DNA of 64,000 nucleotides from Natronococcus amylolyticus DSM 10524 (GTDB lineage Archaea; Halobacteriota; Halobacteria; Halobacteriales; Natrialbaceae). The stretch covers positions 148,140-212,139 of the forward strand of contig NZ_AOIB01000028.1 of assembly GCF_000337675.1 (NCBI RefSeq), read 5' to 3'. A program made the translations under genes and the position numbers. This document shows, in pieces, positions 47,190 to 56,483 of this stretch. How positions within the stretch are numbered: the first letter of the stretch is position 1; each line of letters opens with the position of its first letter. The notes under the pieces were generated by a model. That model saw only the letters and a list, made by a program, of their open reading frames with translations. It was not told the origin of the DNA and ran no database searches.

Positions 47190-48380
47190 ATGGTAAGTCA
47201 TAACTCCCTTTCGGGTCGGCCAGAGGCATCGCCGGCTCGCTTCGGACTCCCCGGCGTCGGAATGACGAGGTTTACCGGGTCCGACGACCGATCGATCGCC
47301 GAGTTGCTGGAAACCGCTGCGGAGCGGGCACTCGACGACGCGGACGTCGAACCGGACGCCGTCGACTCGGTTCACGTCGGCAACATGGCCGCGGAAGCGT
47401 TCAACAACACCTCCGGACTGGCGAACGCGTTGACCGCTAGCCTCGGCCTCAGCCGGGCGTCCGCACGCCGGATCGAAAACACCAGCGCGACCGGCGCGAG
47501 CGCGGTGCTCGACGCGGTCGACACCGTTCGAGCAGGACGGGCCGAGGTCGCACTCGCCGTCGGCGGCGAGAAGATGTCCGTCGCCGAGACGTCGGTCGCG
47601 ACGGAGATCATCAGCCGGATCACGCACAGCCAGGAGTACGATCAGGGGATCACCCTCCCCTCGTTCGCGGGCCTCGCGGCTGCCCGGTACCTCGAGAGCT
47701 ACGACGCGACTCGACGCGATCTCGCACGGGTTGCGGTAAAGAACCACGCGAACGCCCGCCGAAACCCGTACGCGCAGTTCGAAAGCGACGTGACGGTCGC
47801 GGACGTCCTCGACTCGCCGAAGGTCGCGACGCCGCTTCGTCTGTACGACTGCTGCCCGACGACGGACGGAGCCGCCGCGGTGGTCGTCACGGCGGCGGAC
47901 GCGGACGTGTCGGTGACGGCCTGCGAGAGCGCCGTCGGCGTCCACGCCGTCGCGGATCGGGCCGATCCGTTGCGGATCGAGAGCGCCGCGGCCGCCGGAC
48001 GAGCCGCGTATGACGCGGCGGGGACGGATCCCGACGAGATCGATGTCGCGTGCATCCACGATGCCTTCACCATCCTCGAGTGGCTCGAGATGGAGGAACT
48101 GGGCCTCGCCGAGCGGGGCGAGGCGTGGCGACTAACGCGGGAGGGACGGACCGAGATCGACGGCGATGGGGACCTGACGGTCAACCCGGGTGGCGGGCTG
48201 AAAGCCCGGGGCCATCCGCTGGGCGCCACGGGAATCTCCCAGCTCGTCGAACTCGTCTGGCAGCTTCGAGGGGACGTGCCCAGCGACCGTGCGGTCGATT
48301 CGCCGCGGTACGGACTTGCGATCAACGTCGCCGGGTTCGGGAACAACAGCGTCTGTACGATCGTGGAGGCGAGCGGATGA
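47190..48380 (+). CDS. Thiolase-family protein with Ser at the nucleophile position
   Basis: 396 aa of the SCP-2-like archaeal thiolase group. Normal features are GVGMTRF near residue 24, AVGGEKMS, the CIHDAF motif near 289, and the C-terminal NPGGGLKARGHPLGATG with the catalytic His near 342. At the place of the nucleophilic Cys (C-A-S-G in family members) the sequence reads S-A-T-G, with Ser99. This suggests loss of classical thiolytic activity or altered chemistry. It overlaps the DUF35 gene by 4 nt (ATGA), forming the usual thiolase/DUF35 pair. First gene of the island, divergent from nothing but close to the IclR regulator. Confidence 0.82.
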   Translation: MVSHNSLSGRPEASPARFGLPGVGMTRFTGSDDRSIAELLETAAERALDDADVEPDAVDSVHVGNMAAEAFNNTSGLANALTASLGLSRASARRIENTSATGASAVLDAVDTVRAGRAEVALAVGGEKMSVAETSVATEIISRITHSQEYDQGITLPSFAGLAAARYLESYDATRRDLARVAVKNHANARRNPYAQFESDVTVADVLDSPKVATPLRLYDCCPTTDGAAAVVVTAADADVSVTACESAVGVHAVADRADPLRIESAAAAGRAAYDAAGTDPDEIDVACIHDAFTILEWLEMEELGLAERGEAWRLTREGRTEIDGDGDLTVNPGGGLKARGHPLGATGISQLVELVWQLRGDVPSDRAVDSPRYGLAINVAGFGNNSVCTIVEASG

Positions 48381-48724
48381 CGCGCGTCCTCGAGTGTCCG
48401 GACTGCGGTCGGCGAACCTTCTACGAGAAACGCCGCTGTCTCGACTGCGGCGCCGACGGACTGCGGCCTCGCGATTCGGGCGTCGGTATCGTGCAGGCGG
48501 TGACGGCGGTTCACGTCACGCCCGACGGCGTCAGCGCCCCGAATCGGCTCGGTCTCGCCTCCTTCGACGGCGATGCGAGTATCATCGCCCGGCTCGAGGA
48601 CGGTCTCGAGGCGGGCGACTCGGTCGTCCTCGAGACGCCGGACGGAGCGGGATCGCCCCCGCGGCTCGTTCCGGCCGAAACCGACCGGGATCGGGAGACA
48701 CCGACGAGTTCGGGCAAACAGTGA
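48377..48724 (+). CDS. DUF35 OB-fold/zinc-ribbon partner of the thiolase
   Basis: 115 aa. The N-terminal zinc ribbon CPDCGRRTFYEKRRCLDCG (Cys7, Cys10, Cys21, Cys24) is followed by an OB-fold (GVGIVQAVTAVHVTP, GLASFDGDASIIARLED). DUF35 proteins bridge thiolase and HMG-CoA-synthase-type enzymes and can bind CoA. It is translationally coupled to the thiolase. Confidence 0.85.
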   Translation: MTRVLECPDCGRRTFYEKRRCLDCGADGLRPRDSGVGIVQAVTAVHVTPDGVSAPNRLGLASFDGDASIIARLEDGLEAGDSVVLETPDGAGSPPRLVPAETDRDRETPTSSGKQ

Positions 48725-48740
48725 GACCGGTGACCGACGA

Positions 48741-49508
48741 TTATATAGAGTGAGCGATGTGGAGTTCGAGTTCGTTGACCGCGCCGAGCACCCGCTCCGG
48801 AAGCTCGTCGGTGAGCTGTGCTCCCTTGACGCGGTGGGCGGGTCCGGAGACGCTCAGCGCACCGATCACCTCGTCGTCGGCATCCGTCACCGCCGCGCCG
48901 ACCGCGTGGACTCCTTCCGTCGTTTCCTGCCTGTTGAAGGCGTACCCTCGCTCTCGGATCCGCTCGCACTCCTCCTCGAGTTCCGCGCGCGTCGTGATGG
49001 TGTTCTCGCTCACGCCCTGTAACCCGTGGGTCGCGACAATCTCGTCGACACGGTCCGCTGGCATGTTCGCGAGGATCGCCTTTCCCGCGGCGCTCGTGTG
49101 GAGCGGGCCGCGCTTTCCAATGTGGGCGCCGGTCTGCACCGCGCTCTGGCCGACCTCGGTGTACAGATAGACCCGCTCGCCGTGTTCCTCGACGATGAAC
49201 TGAGAGCGTTCTCCGGTTTCCGCCGCCAGCACGTCGACCTTCTGCTTGATCATCGGGTACGCGGTCGTCGTTCGCTGTGCGTGGCCGCCGACGGTGAGAA
49301 ACTGGAATCCGATCCGGTAGCGCCCGTCCGTACACACTACGTAGCTGTGCTCGCGGAGCGTAACGAGGTGACGATGCACGGTGCTCGGGGCGAGTCCGAG
49401 ATGCTCGGATAGCTCGTGGATCGTCGCCTCCCCCAGTTCTCGGAGGACATCGATGATCTGTATAGACGTCTCGGTCGTGCGCGCCCCCGATTTGGGTTTG
49501 TTTGCCAT
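48741..49508 (-). CDS. IclR-family transcriptional regulator
   Basis: 255 aa. The N-terminal wHTH (LRELGEATIHELSEHLGLAPSTVHRHLVTLREHSYV) precedes a C-terminal effector-binding GAF-like domain with the IclR signature (GKRGPLHTSAAGKAILANMP). It converges with thiolase/DUF35. IclR proteins usually govern catabolic operons, here probably the island genes. ATG 49508 follows a TATA box embedded in a palindrome. Confidence 0.88.
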   Translation of the reverse strand: MANKPKSGARTTETSIQIIDVLRELGEATIHELSEHLGLAPSTVHRHLVTLREHSYVVCTDGRYRIGFQFLTVGGHAQRTTTAYPMIKQKVDVLAAETGERSQFIVEEHGERVYLYTEVGQSAVQTGAHIGKRGPLHTSAAGKAILANMPADRVDEIVATHGLQGVSENTITTRAELEEECERIRERGYAFNRQETTEGVHAVGAAVTDADDEVIGALSVSGPAHRVKGAQLTDELPERVLGAVNELELHIAHSI

Positions 49509-50024
49509 ACTCGGTCCTGGGGACCCAGGCATTATAAATTATGCCACTCCTTGCGGAGACGGGCCTCCAGACCGGTCTCCCTCCAGATCCTACAGAACGG
49601 GATCAGCGACATTCGCACCGTGAATCGGGACTCCTGTTTCGGCCGTTTTCCGACAACAATCTCAATATATTATCATCCAAAACCGAGGCCGTCTCATGGA
49701 ATTACATTCGTACTTTCGTAATCATATCTGCGGGGCCAGCAGTCGGACGTGTGATGTGGCCTCATTCGTCACGTTCTGGTGTTCTTCGCGTACATCCCGG
49801 CCTCTCGGATGCTATATTGGCGGACTGATACCAAAATAACCGCTTTCCGAGCCTCGTACAACAGTCTCGATCCTTCTTTCGGCTTATCCGAATAACTGGG
49901 ACAGATTACGCCAGCATGCTCCGCTTGAGAGCGAACGCGACAGGGAATCGGTTAAGTAGATTCGACACGCTCCGTTATGCCATGCCAGGTTCGTCCTCCC
50001 GCTGGAAGGAAGTGGTGAACGGCG
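49509..50024. other. Intergenic control region between IclR and MFS genes
   Basis: 516 nt with no gene. Next to the iclR start lie a hairpin CCTGG-GGAC-CCAGG (49516-49529) and the operator palindrome listed separately. Beyond them the sequence is moderately AT-rich (AATATATTATCATCC at ~49670). No clear TATA box is placed before the MFS start; a GGAAGGA ribosome-binding site is present at about 50004-50010. Confidence 0.45.
49528..49545 (-). promoter_or_regulatory. Palindrome over the iclR TATA box, candidate autoregulatory operator
   Basis: GGCATTATAAATTATGCC has arms GGCAT/ATGCC and matches its own complement at 14 of 18 positions. Its centre is the TATA box ~25-35 nt before ATG 49508. Binding by a dimeric regulator such as IclR would block iclR transcription (inference). 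Confidence 0.55.
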
Positions 50025-51260
50025 ATGGATGAGAACGATCGCTCGATTACGGGGTTTACGATGCTCGCACACGGAATCTTTCATACCTACGAGCTGAGCA
50101 TCCCCATCTTCATCGTCATCTGGTTGGACGTCTTCGACGTCTCGCCGTTCGTCCTCGGCGTTGTCGTCAGTATCGGTTACGGCCTCATCGGCGTCGGTGC
50201 GATCCCGAGCGGCCTGCTGTCTGACACCTACGGCTCACGCCGGCTGATCGTCGCATCGGTGGTCGGGATGGGCGGCGGCTTCTTCCTCCTCGCGCTCGCG
50301 CCGAACGTCTACGTGTTGATGGTAGCCATCGTCATCTGGGGCGTCGCCGCGAGCGTCTACCACCCCGCCGGTCTGTCGCTGATCAGCCGCGGTGCGAAAA
50401 ACCGCGGTACGGTGTTCGCCTACCACGGTGTCGGCGGCAACATCGGGACCGCGTTCGGCCCGTTGTTGACCGCCTCGCTGCTCCTCTTTTTCGACTGGCG
50501 GCTCGTCGTCGTCGCGCTCACCGTCCCGGCCGTGGCCGTCGTCGCGTTCGGCTCGCTGATCGAGTTCAACGAGAACGCTGCGACCGCGGCCGACGGCGGA
50601 ACGGACGACACCGACGACGACGGGTCGTCGATGGACCTCCAGTCGATCGTCGACGACTCGAGGCTACTTCTCACGACCGGGTTCCTGCTCACGTTCGCCG
50701 CGATCATGATCTACGGGATCTACTACCGTGGCCTGCTTACGTTCCTGCCCGACATGATCGGAGGACTGCCGCAGTTCGGCACCTACGAAATCTTCGGCCA
50801 GGAGGCCGAGCCCGCACAGTACATCTACACGGGGATCCTGATGATCGGCATTCTGGGACAGTACGCCGGCGGCCGGGTCACCGACCACGTTCGGACGGAG
50901 TACGCGTTCTTCTCGACGCTGTTCGCTCTCGGCGTGCTCGCGTTCGTCTTCATCCCCTCCGTCGGCTGGGGGCTCGCCCCGTTCCTGTTCGTCTGTGCCG
51001 CGCTGGGGTTTTTCCTCTACGCGACGGCGCCGATCTACCAGGTGGTGATCGCCGAGTACGCGGCCGCCGACGTCCACGGCCTCTCCTACGGCTACGCCTA
51101 CCTCGGGATGTTCGGCTTCGGCGCGGCGGGTGCCGCACTCGCCGGCTCACTGCTCACCTACGCGAGCGAGACCGTGCTCCTCGGAACACTCGGTGTACTC
51201 GCGCTCGTGGGTGCCGGGATCGTGGTCACCCTGATCACGTTGTACGGTGAGGGCAGGTAA
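50025..51260 (+). CDS. MFS transporter
   Basis: 411-aa major facilitator, predicted 12 helices. The N-terminus (FTMLAHGIFHTYELSIPIFIVIWL) lacks the classical signature but has GLLSDTYGSRRLIVAS (motif A-like loop 2-3), and a long acidic central loop (TAADGGTDDTDDDGSSMD). The second half holds GRVTDHVRTEYAFFS. It may import the island's substrate or export an intermediate. It is followed by the CoA-transferase gene after 42 nt. Confidence 0.88.
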   Translation: MDENDRSITGFTMLAHGIFHTYELSIPIFIVIWLDVFDVSPFVLGVVVSIGYGLIGVGAIPSGLLSDTYGSRRLIVASVVGMGGGFFLLALAPNVYVLMVAIVIWGVAASVYHPAGLSLISRGAKNRGTVFAYHGVGGNIGTAFGPLLTASLLLFFDWRLVVVALTVPAVAVVAFGSLIEFNENAATAADGGTDDTDDDGSSMDLQSIVDDSRLLLTTGFLLTFAAIMIYGIYYRGLLTFLPDMIGGLPQFGTYEIFGQEAEPAQYIYTGILMIGILGQYAGGRVTDHVRTEYAFFSTLFALGVLAFVFIPSVGWGLAPFLFVCAALGFFLYATAPIYQVVIAEYAAADVHGLSYGYAYLGMFGFGAAGAALAGSLLTYASETVLLGTLGVLALVGAGIVVTLITLYGEGR

Positions 51261-51270
51261 CTAACGGCAA

Positions 51271-51280
51271 GATTTAATAC
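51271..51280 (+). promoter_or_regulatory. TATA box of the first CoA-transferase gene
   Basis: GATTTAATAC lies 23-32 nt before ATG 51303, suggesting a leaderless transcript separate from the MFS gene. Confidence 0.5.
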
Positions 51281-51302
51281 GGTATTCTCGCATCCTTGGT
51301 GT

Positions 51303-52553
51303 ATGGTAGCCAGAGCTAGCCGTGGGATTCTCGACGACATCACCGTCGTCGATCTGACGACGTTCGTGACCGGCGGATTCGCGACGCTGATGCTTGCGAA
51401 CCAGGGGGCGGAAGTCATCAAGATCGAGCGGCCGGAGGTCGGCGACGACAGCAGACATTCGGGGCCGCCGTTCGTCGATATTTCCGACTACGAAGGTGAG
51501 GGACGGGCGGCGTCCGAACACGGCGAGTCGCCGTACTTCTGGACGGTCAACTACAACAAGAAGAGCGTCGAACTCAACCTCAAATCCGAGGAGGGGTACG
51601 AGATCTGTCGGGAGCTGATCGACGAGGCCGACGTTGTCGTCGAGAACTTCAGGCCGGGGACCGCAGAACGGCTCGGCCTCGGCTACGACGAGCTCTCCGA
51701 GGAGCACCCCGAACTCGTCTACTGTTCGATCTCCGCGTTCGGCGATTCGGGGCCCTGGAGCGATCGCCCCGGCTACGACCTGCTGATTCAGGGGATGAGC
51801 GGCATGATGAGCGTTACCGGTCCCGAGGGTGGTGACCCCGTCAAGGTCGGGCTTCCGCAGACCGATCTGATCACCGCGATGTGGTCCGCGTTCGGGATCG
51901 TCAACGCGCTCTACCGACGCGAGCGGACCGGCGAGGGCGAACGCGTCGAACTCGGGATGCTCGATGCGGCGCTCCCGTGGCTGACCAAACAGGCCGGGAA
52001 GGCGTTCGTCGGCGACGAGCCGACCAGGATGGGGACGAAGGATCCGGTGCTCGCACCCTATCAGAGCTATCCGACCGCCGACGGCTACCTCAACGTCGCC
52101 TGCGGAAATCAGAAGCTGTGGGAACAGTTCTGTGCGGAGATCGACCGCGAGGACCTCGCGTCGGATCTCCGCTTCGAGTCCAACGCCGACAGGGTAGCGA
52201 ACATGGACGCCCTCGAGGAGGAACTCGCCGAGACGCTCACCGAGCGCTCGACCGACGAGTGGGTCGAACGCCTCGCCGACGACGCCGGCCTGCCGGTTGG
52301 TCCCGTCTACAGCGTCGACGAGGCGCTGGACAACGAACAGGTCAACGCGCGCGGCGCGGTCGACAGTCTCTCCCACCCCGCCGCCGGCGAGATCCCGATC
52401 CTCGAACATCCGCTGAACTACGCCGAGTCCGAAAGTGGGTTCGACGAGGCACCGCCGCTGCTCGGCGAGGACACCGAGGACATCGTTCAGGCGCTGGGGT
52501 ATTCGGAGGCGGAGATCGAAGAGCTTCGCCGGAAGGGAGCGCTGTCAGGCTGA
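51303..52553 (+). CDS. CaiB/BaiF family III CoA-transferase
   Basis: 416-aa enzyme moving CoA between carboxylic acids. TTFVTGGFATLMLANQGAEVIKIERPEVGD and YNKKSVELNLKSEEG are family markers; the catalytic Asp lies in LGMLDAALPWL (near residue 220). The acidic segment SHSGPPFVDISDYEGEGRA is an insert relative to compact members. Probably activates the island's carboxylate with CoA from succinyl-, acetyl- or formyl-CoA; donor and acceptor cannot be read. It has its own TATA box. Confidence 0.9.
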   Translation: MVARASRGILDDITVVDLTTFVTGGFATLMLANQGAEVIKIERPEVGDDSRHSGPPFVDISDYEGEGRAASEHGESPYFWTVNYNKKSVELNLKSEEGYEICRELIDEADVVVENFRPGTAERLGLGYDELSEEHPELVYCSISAFGDSGPWSDRPGYDLLIQGMSGMMSVTGPEGGDPVKVGLPQTDLITAMWSAFGIVNALYRRERTGEGERVELGMLDAALPWLTKQAGKAFVGDEPTRMGTKDPVLAPYQSYPTADGYLNVACGNQKLWEQFCAEIDREDLASDLRFESNADRVANMDALEEELAETLTERSTDEWVERLADDAGLPVGPVYSVDEALDNEQVNARGAVDSLSHPAAGEIPILEHPLNYAESESGFDEAPPLLGEDTEDIVQALGYSEAEIEELRRKGALSG

Positions 52554-52761
52554 GCTGGCCGCATGAGGGGGCATAGGCCCCATTGAGGAGCGGTGGCGCT
52601 GTCGAGCCGCGAGACGTGCCGGCAGCCGATCCCCGTCTCGAGCGAGACCGCGAGTTCTTGGAGCGATAGCTCCGCATTCGGCCGAAACCGACCGCAGGCG
52701 TCGAAGGATTTATGATAGTGCTCGGGAGTAGGAGTAGGTAGCCCTACTCGGAGCAAACACT

Positions 52762-54372
52762 ATGGATGTCAATCAAGCGATCGCGCGCACCCTGAAAGAG
52801 GAAGGAGTAGAGTATCTGTTCGGGTTTCCGAGCAACCCACTCTTCGACACCGGTGCGGCCGAAGAGGAAGGGATTCGAACGATCATCACCAGGCAGGAAC
52901 GGACCGCCGTTCACATGGCCGACGCCGTCGGGCGACTGAGTTCCGGCGAGCGGGTCGGCGCGTTCGCGTGCCAGCACGGCCCCGGCACGGAGAACTCCTT
53001 CGGCGGCGTCGCCCAGGCCTACGGCGAGTCGGCGCCGATCGTCGCGATCCCCGCCGGCTACGACGAGGCCAAGACCGACGTCGATCCCAAGTTCAGCTCG
53101 CTGGTCAACTACCAGCACGTGAGCAAGTCCTGCGAGCAGCTGACGAACCCCGACGCCGTCGGCGAGACGATGCGCCGCGCGTTCAGCGCAGCCCGGAACG
53201 GTCGTCCGCGTCCGGCCGTCGTCGAGGTTCCGAAGGACGTCTTCTACACCGACCTCTCGGAGGACTTCGAGTATCAGCCGACGTCGTCGAACCGGTCCGG
53301 TCCCGACCCGGACGGCGTCGACGAGATCGCGGACGTCCTGCTCGAGGCCGAGAACCCCGTCATCTTCGCCGGCCAGGGCGTCCACTACGCCGAGGCGTGG
53401 GACGAGCTACGGGAGCTGGCCGAGACGCTCGAGGCGCCCGTCGCAACGAGCCTCAACGGCAAGAGTGCGTTCCCGGAGGACCACCCGCTGTCGCTGGGCG
53501 CCGCCAGCAAGAGCGAACCGGGACAGCTCGCACACTTCATGCGCGAGACCGACGTCCTCTTCGGCGTCGGCTGTAGCTTCACCGAGACCGCCTACGGCGT
53601 TACGGTCCCCGACGGACCGACGGTTATCCACTCGACGCTCGACTCGACGGACATCGACAAGGACGTCGAGTCCGACTACTCGCTGGTTGGCGACGCCAAG
53701 CTGACCCTCGATGCGCTGGTCGACTCCGTCGATGCACAGGTCGGCGGCTCCCGCGACCGCTTCGACGACGTCGTCAGCGAGATCGAGGACGCGCGCGAGG
53801 CGTGGCTCGACGAGTGGCGGCCGAAGCTCACATCCGACGAGACGCCGATCAACCCCTACCGCGTGATCCACGAGCTCACGGAGGTCCTCGACGCCGAGGA
53901 CACGATCATCACCCACGACGCCGGCAACCCGCGGGACTTCCTGGCGCCGTTCTGGGAGTCGACCGAGCCCCTGTCGTACATCGGCTGGGGGAAGACGACC
54001 CAGCTCGGCTACGGGCTCGGGCTCGCGCTGGGCGCGAAGCTGCTCCACCCCGACAAGCACTGCATCAACCTCATGGGCGACGGCGCGATCGGAATGACCG
54101 GGCTGGACTTCGAGACGGCTGCCCGCGAGGACATCCCGATCCTGACGATCCACCTGAACAACTACGAGATGGCCGCCTACGATACGCCCTTTTCCGGCGA
54201 CTTCGCCGACGTCGGCGAGGCGCTCGGCGGCTACGGCGAGCGCGTCGAGGATCCCGACGAGGTCGGACCGGCCATCGAACGTGCCATCGAACAGACCGAG
54301 TCCGGCACGCCCGCGCTGCTCGAGATCATCACCTCGAAGGAGACCGAGCTCTCGCGGCCGGATCTCGAGTAA
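52762..54372 (+). CDS. ThDP-dependent enzyme (acetolactate synthase/2-hydroxyacyl-CoA lyase superfamily)
   Basis: 536 aa with the three ThDP-enzyme domains. The Pyr domain has the activating Glu46 in TRQERTAVHMADA; the PP domain has GDGAIGMTGLDFETAAREDIPILTIHLNN-type metal/ThDP motif near residues 439-467. The family includes acetolactate synthase, oxalyl-CoA decarboxylase, 2-hydroxyacyl-CoA lyase and sulfoacetaldehyde acetyltransferase. Pairing with CoA-transferases makes a CoA-linked decarboxylase or lyase attractive, but no substrate residue is decisive. A TATA-like ATTTATGATA lies at about 52709-52718. Confidence 0.85.
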   Translation: MDVNQAIARTLKEEGVEYLFGFPSNPLFDTGAAEEEGIRTIITRQERTAVHMADAVGRLSSGERVGAFACQHGPGTENSFGGVAQAYGESAPIVAIPAGYDEAKTDVDPKFSSLVNYQHVSKSCEQLTNPDAVGETMRRAFSAARNGRPRPAVVEVPKDVFYTDLSEDFEYQPTSSNRSGPDPDGVDEIADVLLEAENPVIFAGQGVHYAEAWDELRELAETLEAPVATSLNGKSAFPEDHPLSLGAASKSEPGQLAHFMRETDVLFGVGCSFTETAYGVTVPDGPTVIHSTLDSTDIDKDVESDYSLVGDAKLTLDALVDSVDAQVGGSRDRFDDVVSEIEDAREAWLDEWRPKLTSDETPINPYRVIHELTEVLDAEDTIITHDAGNPRDFLAPFWESTEPLSYIGWGKTTQLGYGLGLALGAKLLHPDKHCINLMGDGAIGMTGLDFETAAREDIPILTIHLNNYEMAAYDTPFSGDFADVGEALGGYGERVEDPDEVGPAIERAIEQTESGTPALLEIITSKETELSRPDLE

Positions 54373-54444
54373 AACGGCACCGCCGAACGCTCTTCTCTCT
54401 GCTTTCGTCGCCGAGCTGCTGGTCTGAAAGAACGGCCGAGCGCG

Positions 54445-55641
54445 TCAGTCGCCGAACGCGCCGCCCTCGCTCCACTGCTCGAGGGTCGTCTGGTCGCTCG
54501 CGATCTCGTCGAACACCTCGTCGGTGTGCTCGCCGAGGCGCGGCGCGGGCGATCGGACGATGGCGTCGTGATCGGGGTAGTTGATCGGGTGGCCCGGCAG
54601 CAGGCACTCGCCCCAGTCGGGGTCCTCGTGGTCGACGACGAGGTTCCGGGCGCTCGTCTGCTCGTCCGCGACGACATCGGCCACGTCGTTGATCGGGCCG
54701 CAGGGGAAGTTCGCGGCCGTCAGCTGCTCGAGCCAGTGCTCGGTGGACTCTTGCTCGAGGGACGCCTGGATCAGTTCCGTCACGCGCTCGGCGTTGTCTT
54801 GGCGGTCGTCGTTCGTTGGATACTCCCGGAGCTCCTCCTCACCGATGAGATCGACGAAATCGTCCCAGCGGTCGTCGCTGGGGACGCCGGTGACGATGGC
54901 GCCGTCGGCGGTCTCGAAGCGCTGGTAGGGGACCAGTGTCTGGTGGGTCACGCCCTGGGGGCCGGGAACGGAGCCATCCATCGAGTACTCCGTGAGGTAC
55001 TCGTTGAGCAGGGTGACGATCGAGTCGAACAGGCCGACGTCGAACTTCCCGACGAACGAGTCGGACTCCTCGGTGCGGTCGCGCTCGTAGAGCCGCGCGA
55101 GGACGCCCATCGCGGCGAACATCCCCGTGGTGAGATCGCCGATCGCCTGGCCGACCTTGACGGGCTCGCCGCCCTCGGGGCCGGTGACGCTCATGATGCC
55201 GCCCTCGGCCTGAAGGATGAGGTCGAGTCCGGGCTGCTCTCGCTTTGGACCGGTCTCGCCGTACCCCTTGATGCTCGCGTAGACGATCCCGGGATTGCGT
55301 TCGCTGATCTCGTCGTAGCCGATGCCGAGCTTGTCGGTGACGCCGTAGCCGAAGTTCTCGACGAAGACGTCGGCGCTGGCGATCAGCTCACGGGCGGCCT
55401 CGGTTCCCGCATCGGTCTTGAGATCGAGGGTAACCGAGCGCTTGTTTCGGTTGTTCGCCATGAAGTACCCCGACTTGCCGTCGGGACCGATCCCCTGGGA
55501 TCGGGCCGGATCGCCGACGCCCGGCCGTTCGATCTTCACGACGTCGGCGCCCATGTCGGCGAGCAGCGCTCCGCAGAACGGCCCCGCGCGGTGACCGGTC
55601 ATCTCGACGACCGAGACGCCCGAAAGCGGTCCCCCGGTCAT
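54445..55641 (-). CDS. CaiB/BaiF family III CoA-transferase, second copy
   Basis: 398 aa. It has MTGHRAGPFCGALLADMGADVVKIERPGVGD and the NNRNKRSVTLDLKTDAG markers, with the catalytic Asp in VGLFDSIVTLL (near 205). Distinct from the 51303 copy (no SHSGPP insert). ATG 55641 overlaps the crotonase stop by 4 nt, so it is the second gene of the minus-strand operon crotonase-CoA-transferase. Converges with the ThDP gene. Confidence 0.9.
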   Translation of the reverse strand: MTGGPLSGVSVVEMTGHRAGPFCGALLADMGADVVKIERPGVGDPARSQGIGPDGKSGYFMANNRNKRSVTLDLKTDAGTEAARELIASADVFVENFGYGVTDKLGIGYDEISERNPGIVYASIKGYGETGPKREQPGLDLILQAEGGIMSVTGPEGGEPVKVGQAIGDLTTGMFAAMGVLARLYERDRTEESDSFVGKFDVGLFDSIVTLLNEYLTEYSMDGSVPGPQGVTHQTLVPYQRFETADGAIVTGVPSDDRWDDFVDLIGEEELREYPTNDDRQDNAERVTELIQASLEQESTEHWLEQLTAANFPCGPINDVADVVADEQTSARNLVVDHEDPDWGECLLPGHPINYPDHDAIVRSPAPRLGEHTDEVFDEIASDQTTLEQWSEGGAFGD

Positions 55642-56423
55642 TGGCCCTCGTTGAACTCGTCGACCAGCTCGCGGCGCTCGTCGGTGGCGAACTGCTCCCA
55701 CCAGATCTCGGCCTCCTGTTCTCTCGCTCCCTCGAGGCTTCCCGCACGTACCGCGCCGTTGATCGCGCGTTTGGAGTTCTTGACCGCCTCGCGTCCGGTG
55801 TCCTGGACCGCCTCGACGATCCCGTCGACGGTCTCGTCTAACTCCTCGCGCGGGACCGCGTGGTTGATCAGCCCGATCCGTTCGGCCTCGTCGGCGTCGA
55901 TCATCCCCGCGGTGTAGACGAGTTCCTTCGCCTTCGCCTCGCCCACGAGTTCGACGGCTCGCCAGGTCGATCCCCCCGTCGGAATCTGACCGATGTTCGC
56001 GGTCGGGACGCCGAACTTCGCGTCGTCGACGGCGATCCGGAGATCGCAGTACATCGCGAAGATCAGCCCGCCGCCGACGCAGTAGCCGTTGATCTTCGCG
56101 ATCACCGGCGCGTGGCAGTCGTAGGGCTTCTGGTACATCTCGTAGAACAGCTCCTGGCGGTCCCGCTGGAGCGGATCGTGCTCGTCGGCGGTTCCAGCGT
56201 ACTGGGAGATGTCCGCACCGGCGGAGAACGCGTCCTCACCCTCGCCGGTGATCACGACGACGTCGATGTCGCGGTTCAGCTGGATCTCGTCGAACGCGCG
56301 GCTGAGGTCGAGCATGACCTCGTTGTTGAGCGCGTTGTAGACCTCGGGGCGGTGAAACTCGATCGTCGCCACTCCGTCGTCGACGTCGAGGGTAATGCTT
56401 TCGTAGGCACTGTAGCTAACCAT
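55638..56423 (-). CDS. Enoyl-CoA hydratase/isomerase (crotonase) family protein
   Basis: 261-aa crotonase fold. Oxyanion-hole segments EDAFSAGADISQYAG and NGYCVGGGLIFAMYCDLRIA are intact. Of the two Glu used by enoyl-CoA hydratases, the site after FGVP reads T (FGVPTANIG for the usual FGxPE); the second Glu near AKELVYTAG is kept. This points to an isomerase, decarboxylase or thioesterase-type member rather than a standard hydratase. First gene of an operon with the CoA-transferase. Confidence 0.85.
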   Translation of the reverse strand: MVSYSAYESITLDVDDGVATIEFHRPEVYNALNNEVMLDLSRAFDEIQLNRDIDVVVITGEGEDAFSAGADISQYAGTADEHDPLQRDRQELFYEMYQKPYDCHAPVIAKINGYCVGGGLIFAMYCDLRIAVDDAKFGVPTANIGQIPTGGSTWRAVELVGEAKAKELVYTAGMIDADEAERIGLINHAVPREELDETVDGIVEAVQDTGREAVKNSKRAINGAVRAGSLEGAREQEAEIWWEQFATDERRELVDEFNEGQ

Positions 56424-56483
56424 ACCTCCCCGTTAGTGGGTCTCTCGCAAAAAATTTTGTATTACGGCGTCGGTCGCGTCGGT

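Noticed and set aside
52554-52761. Possible small gene between CoA-transferase and ThDP genes
   Set aside because: Both strands give only short, basic frames; the space is better read as the ThDP promoter.
54526-55917. 463-codon plus-strand open frame
   Set aside because: Antisense to CoA-transferase and crotonase; translation lacks features.
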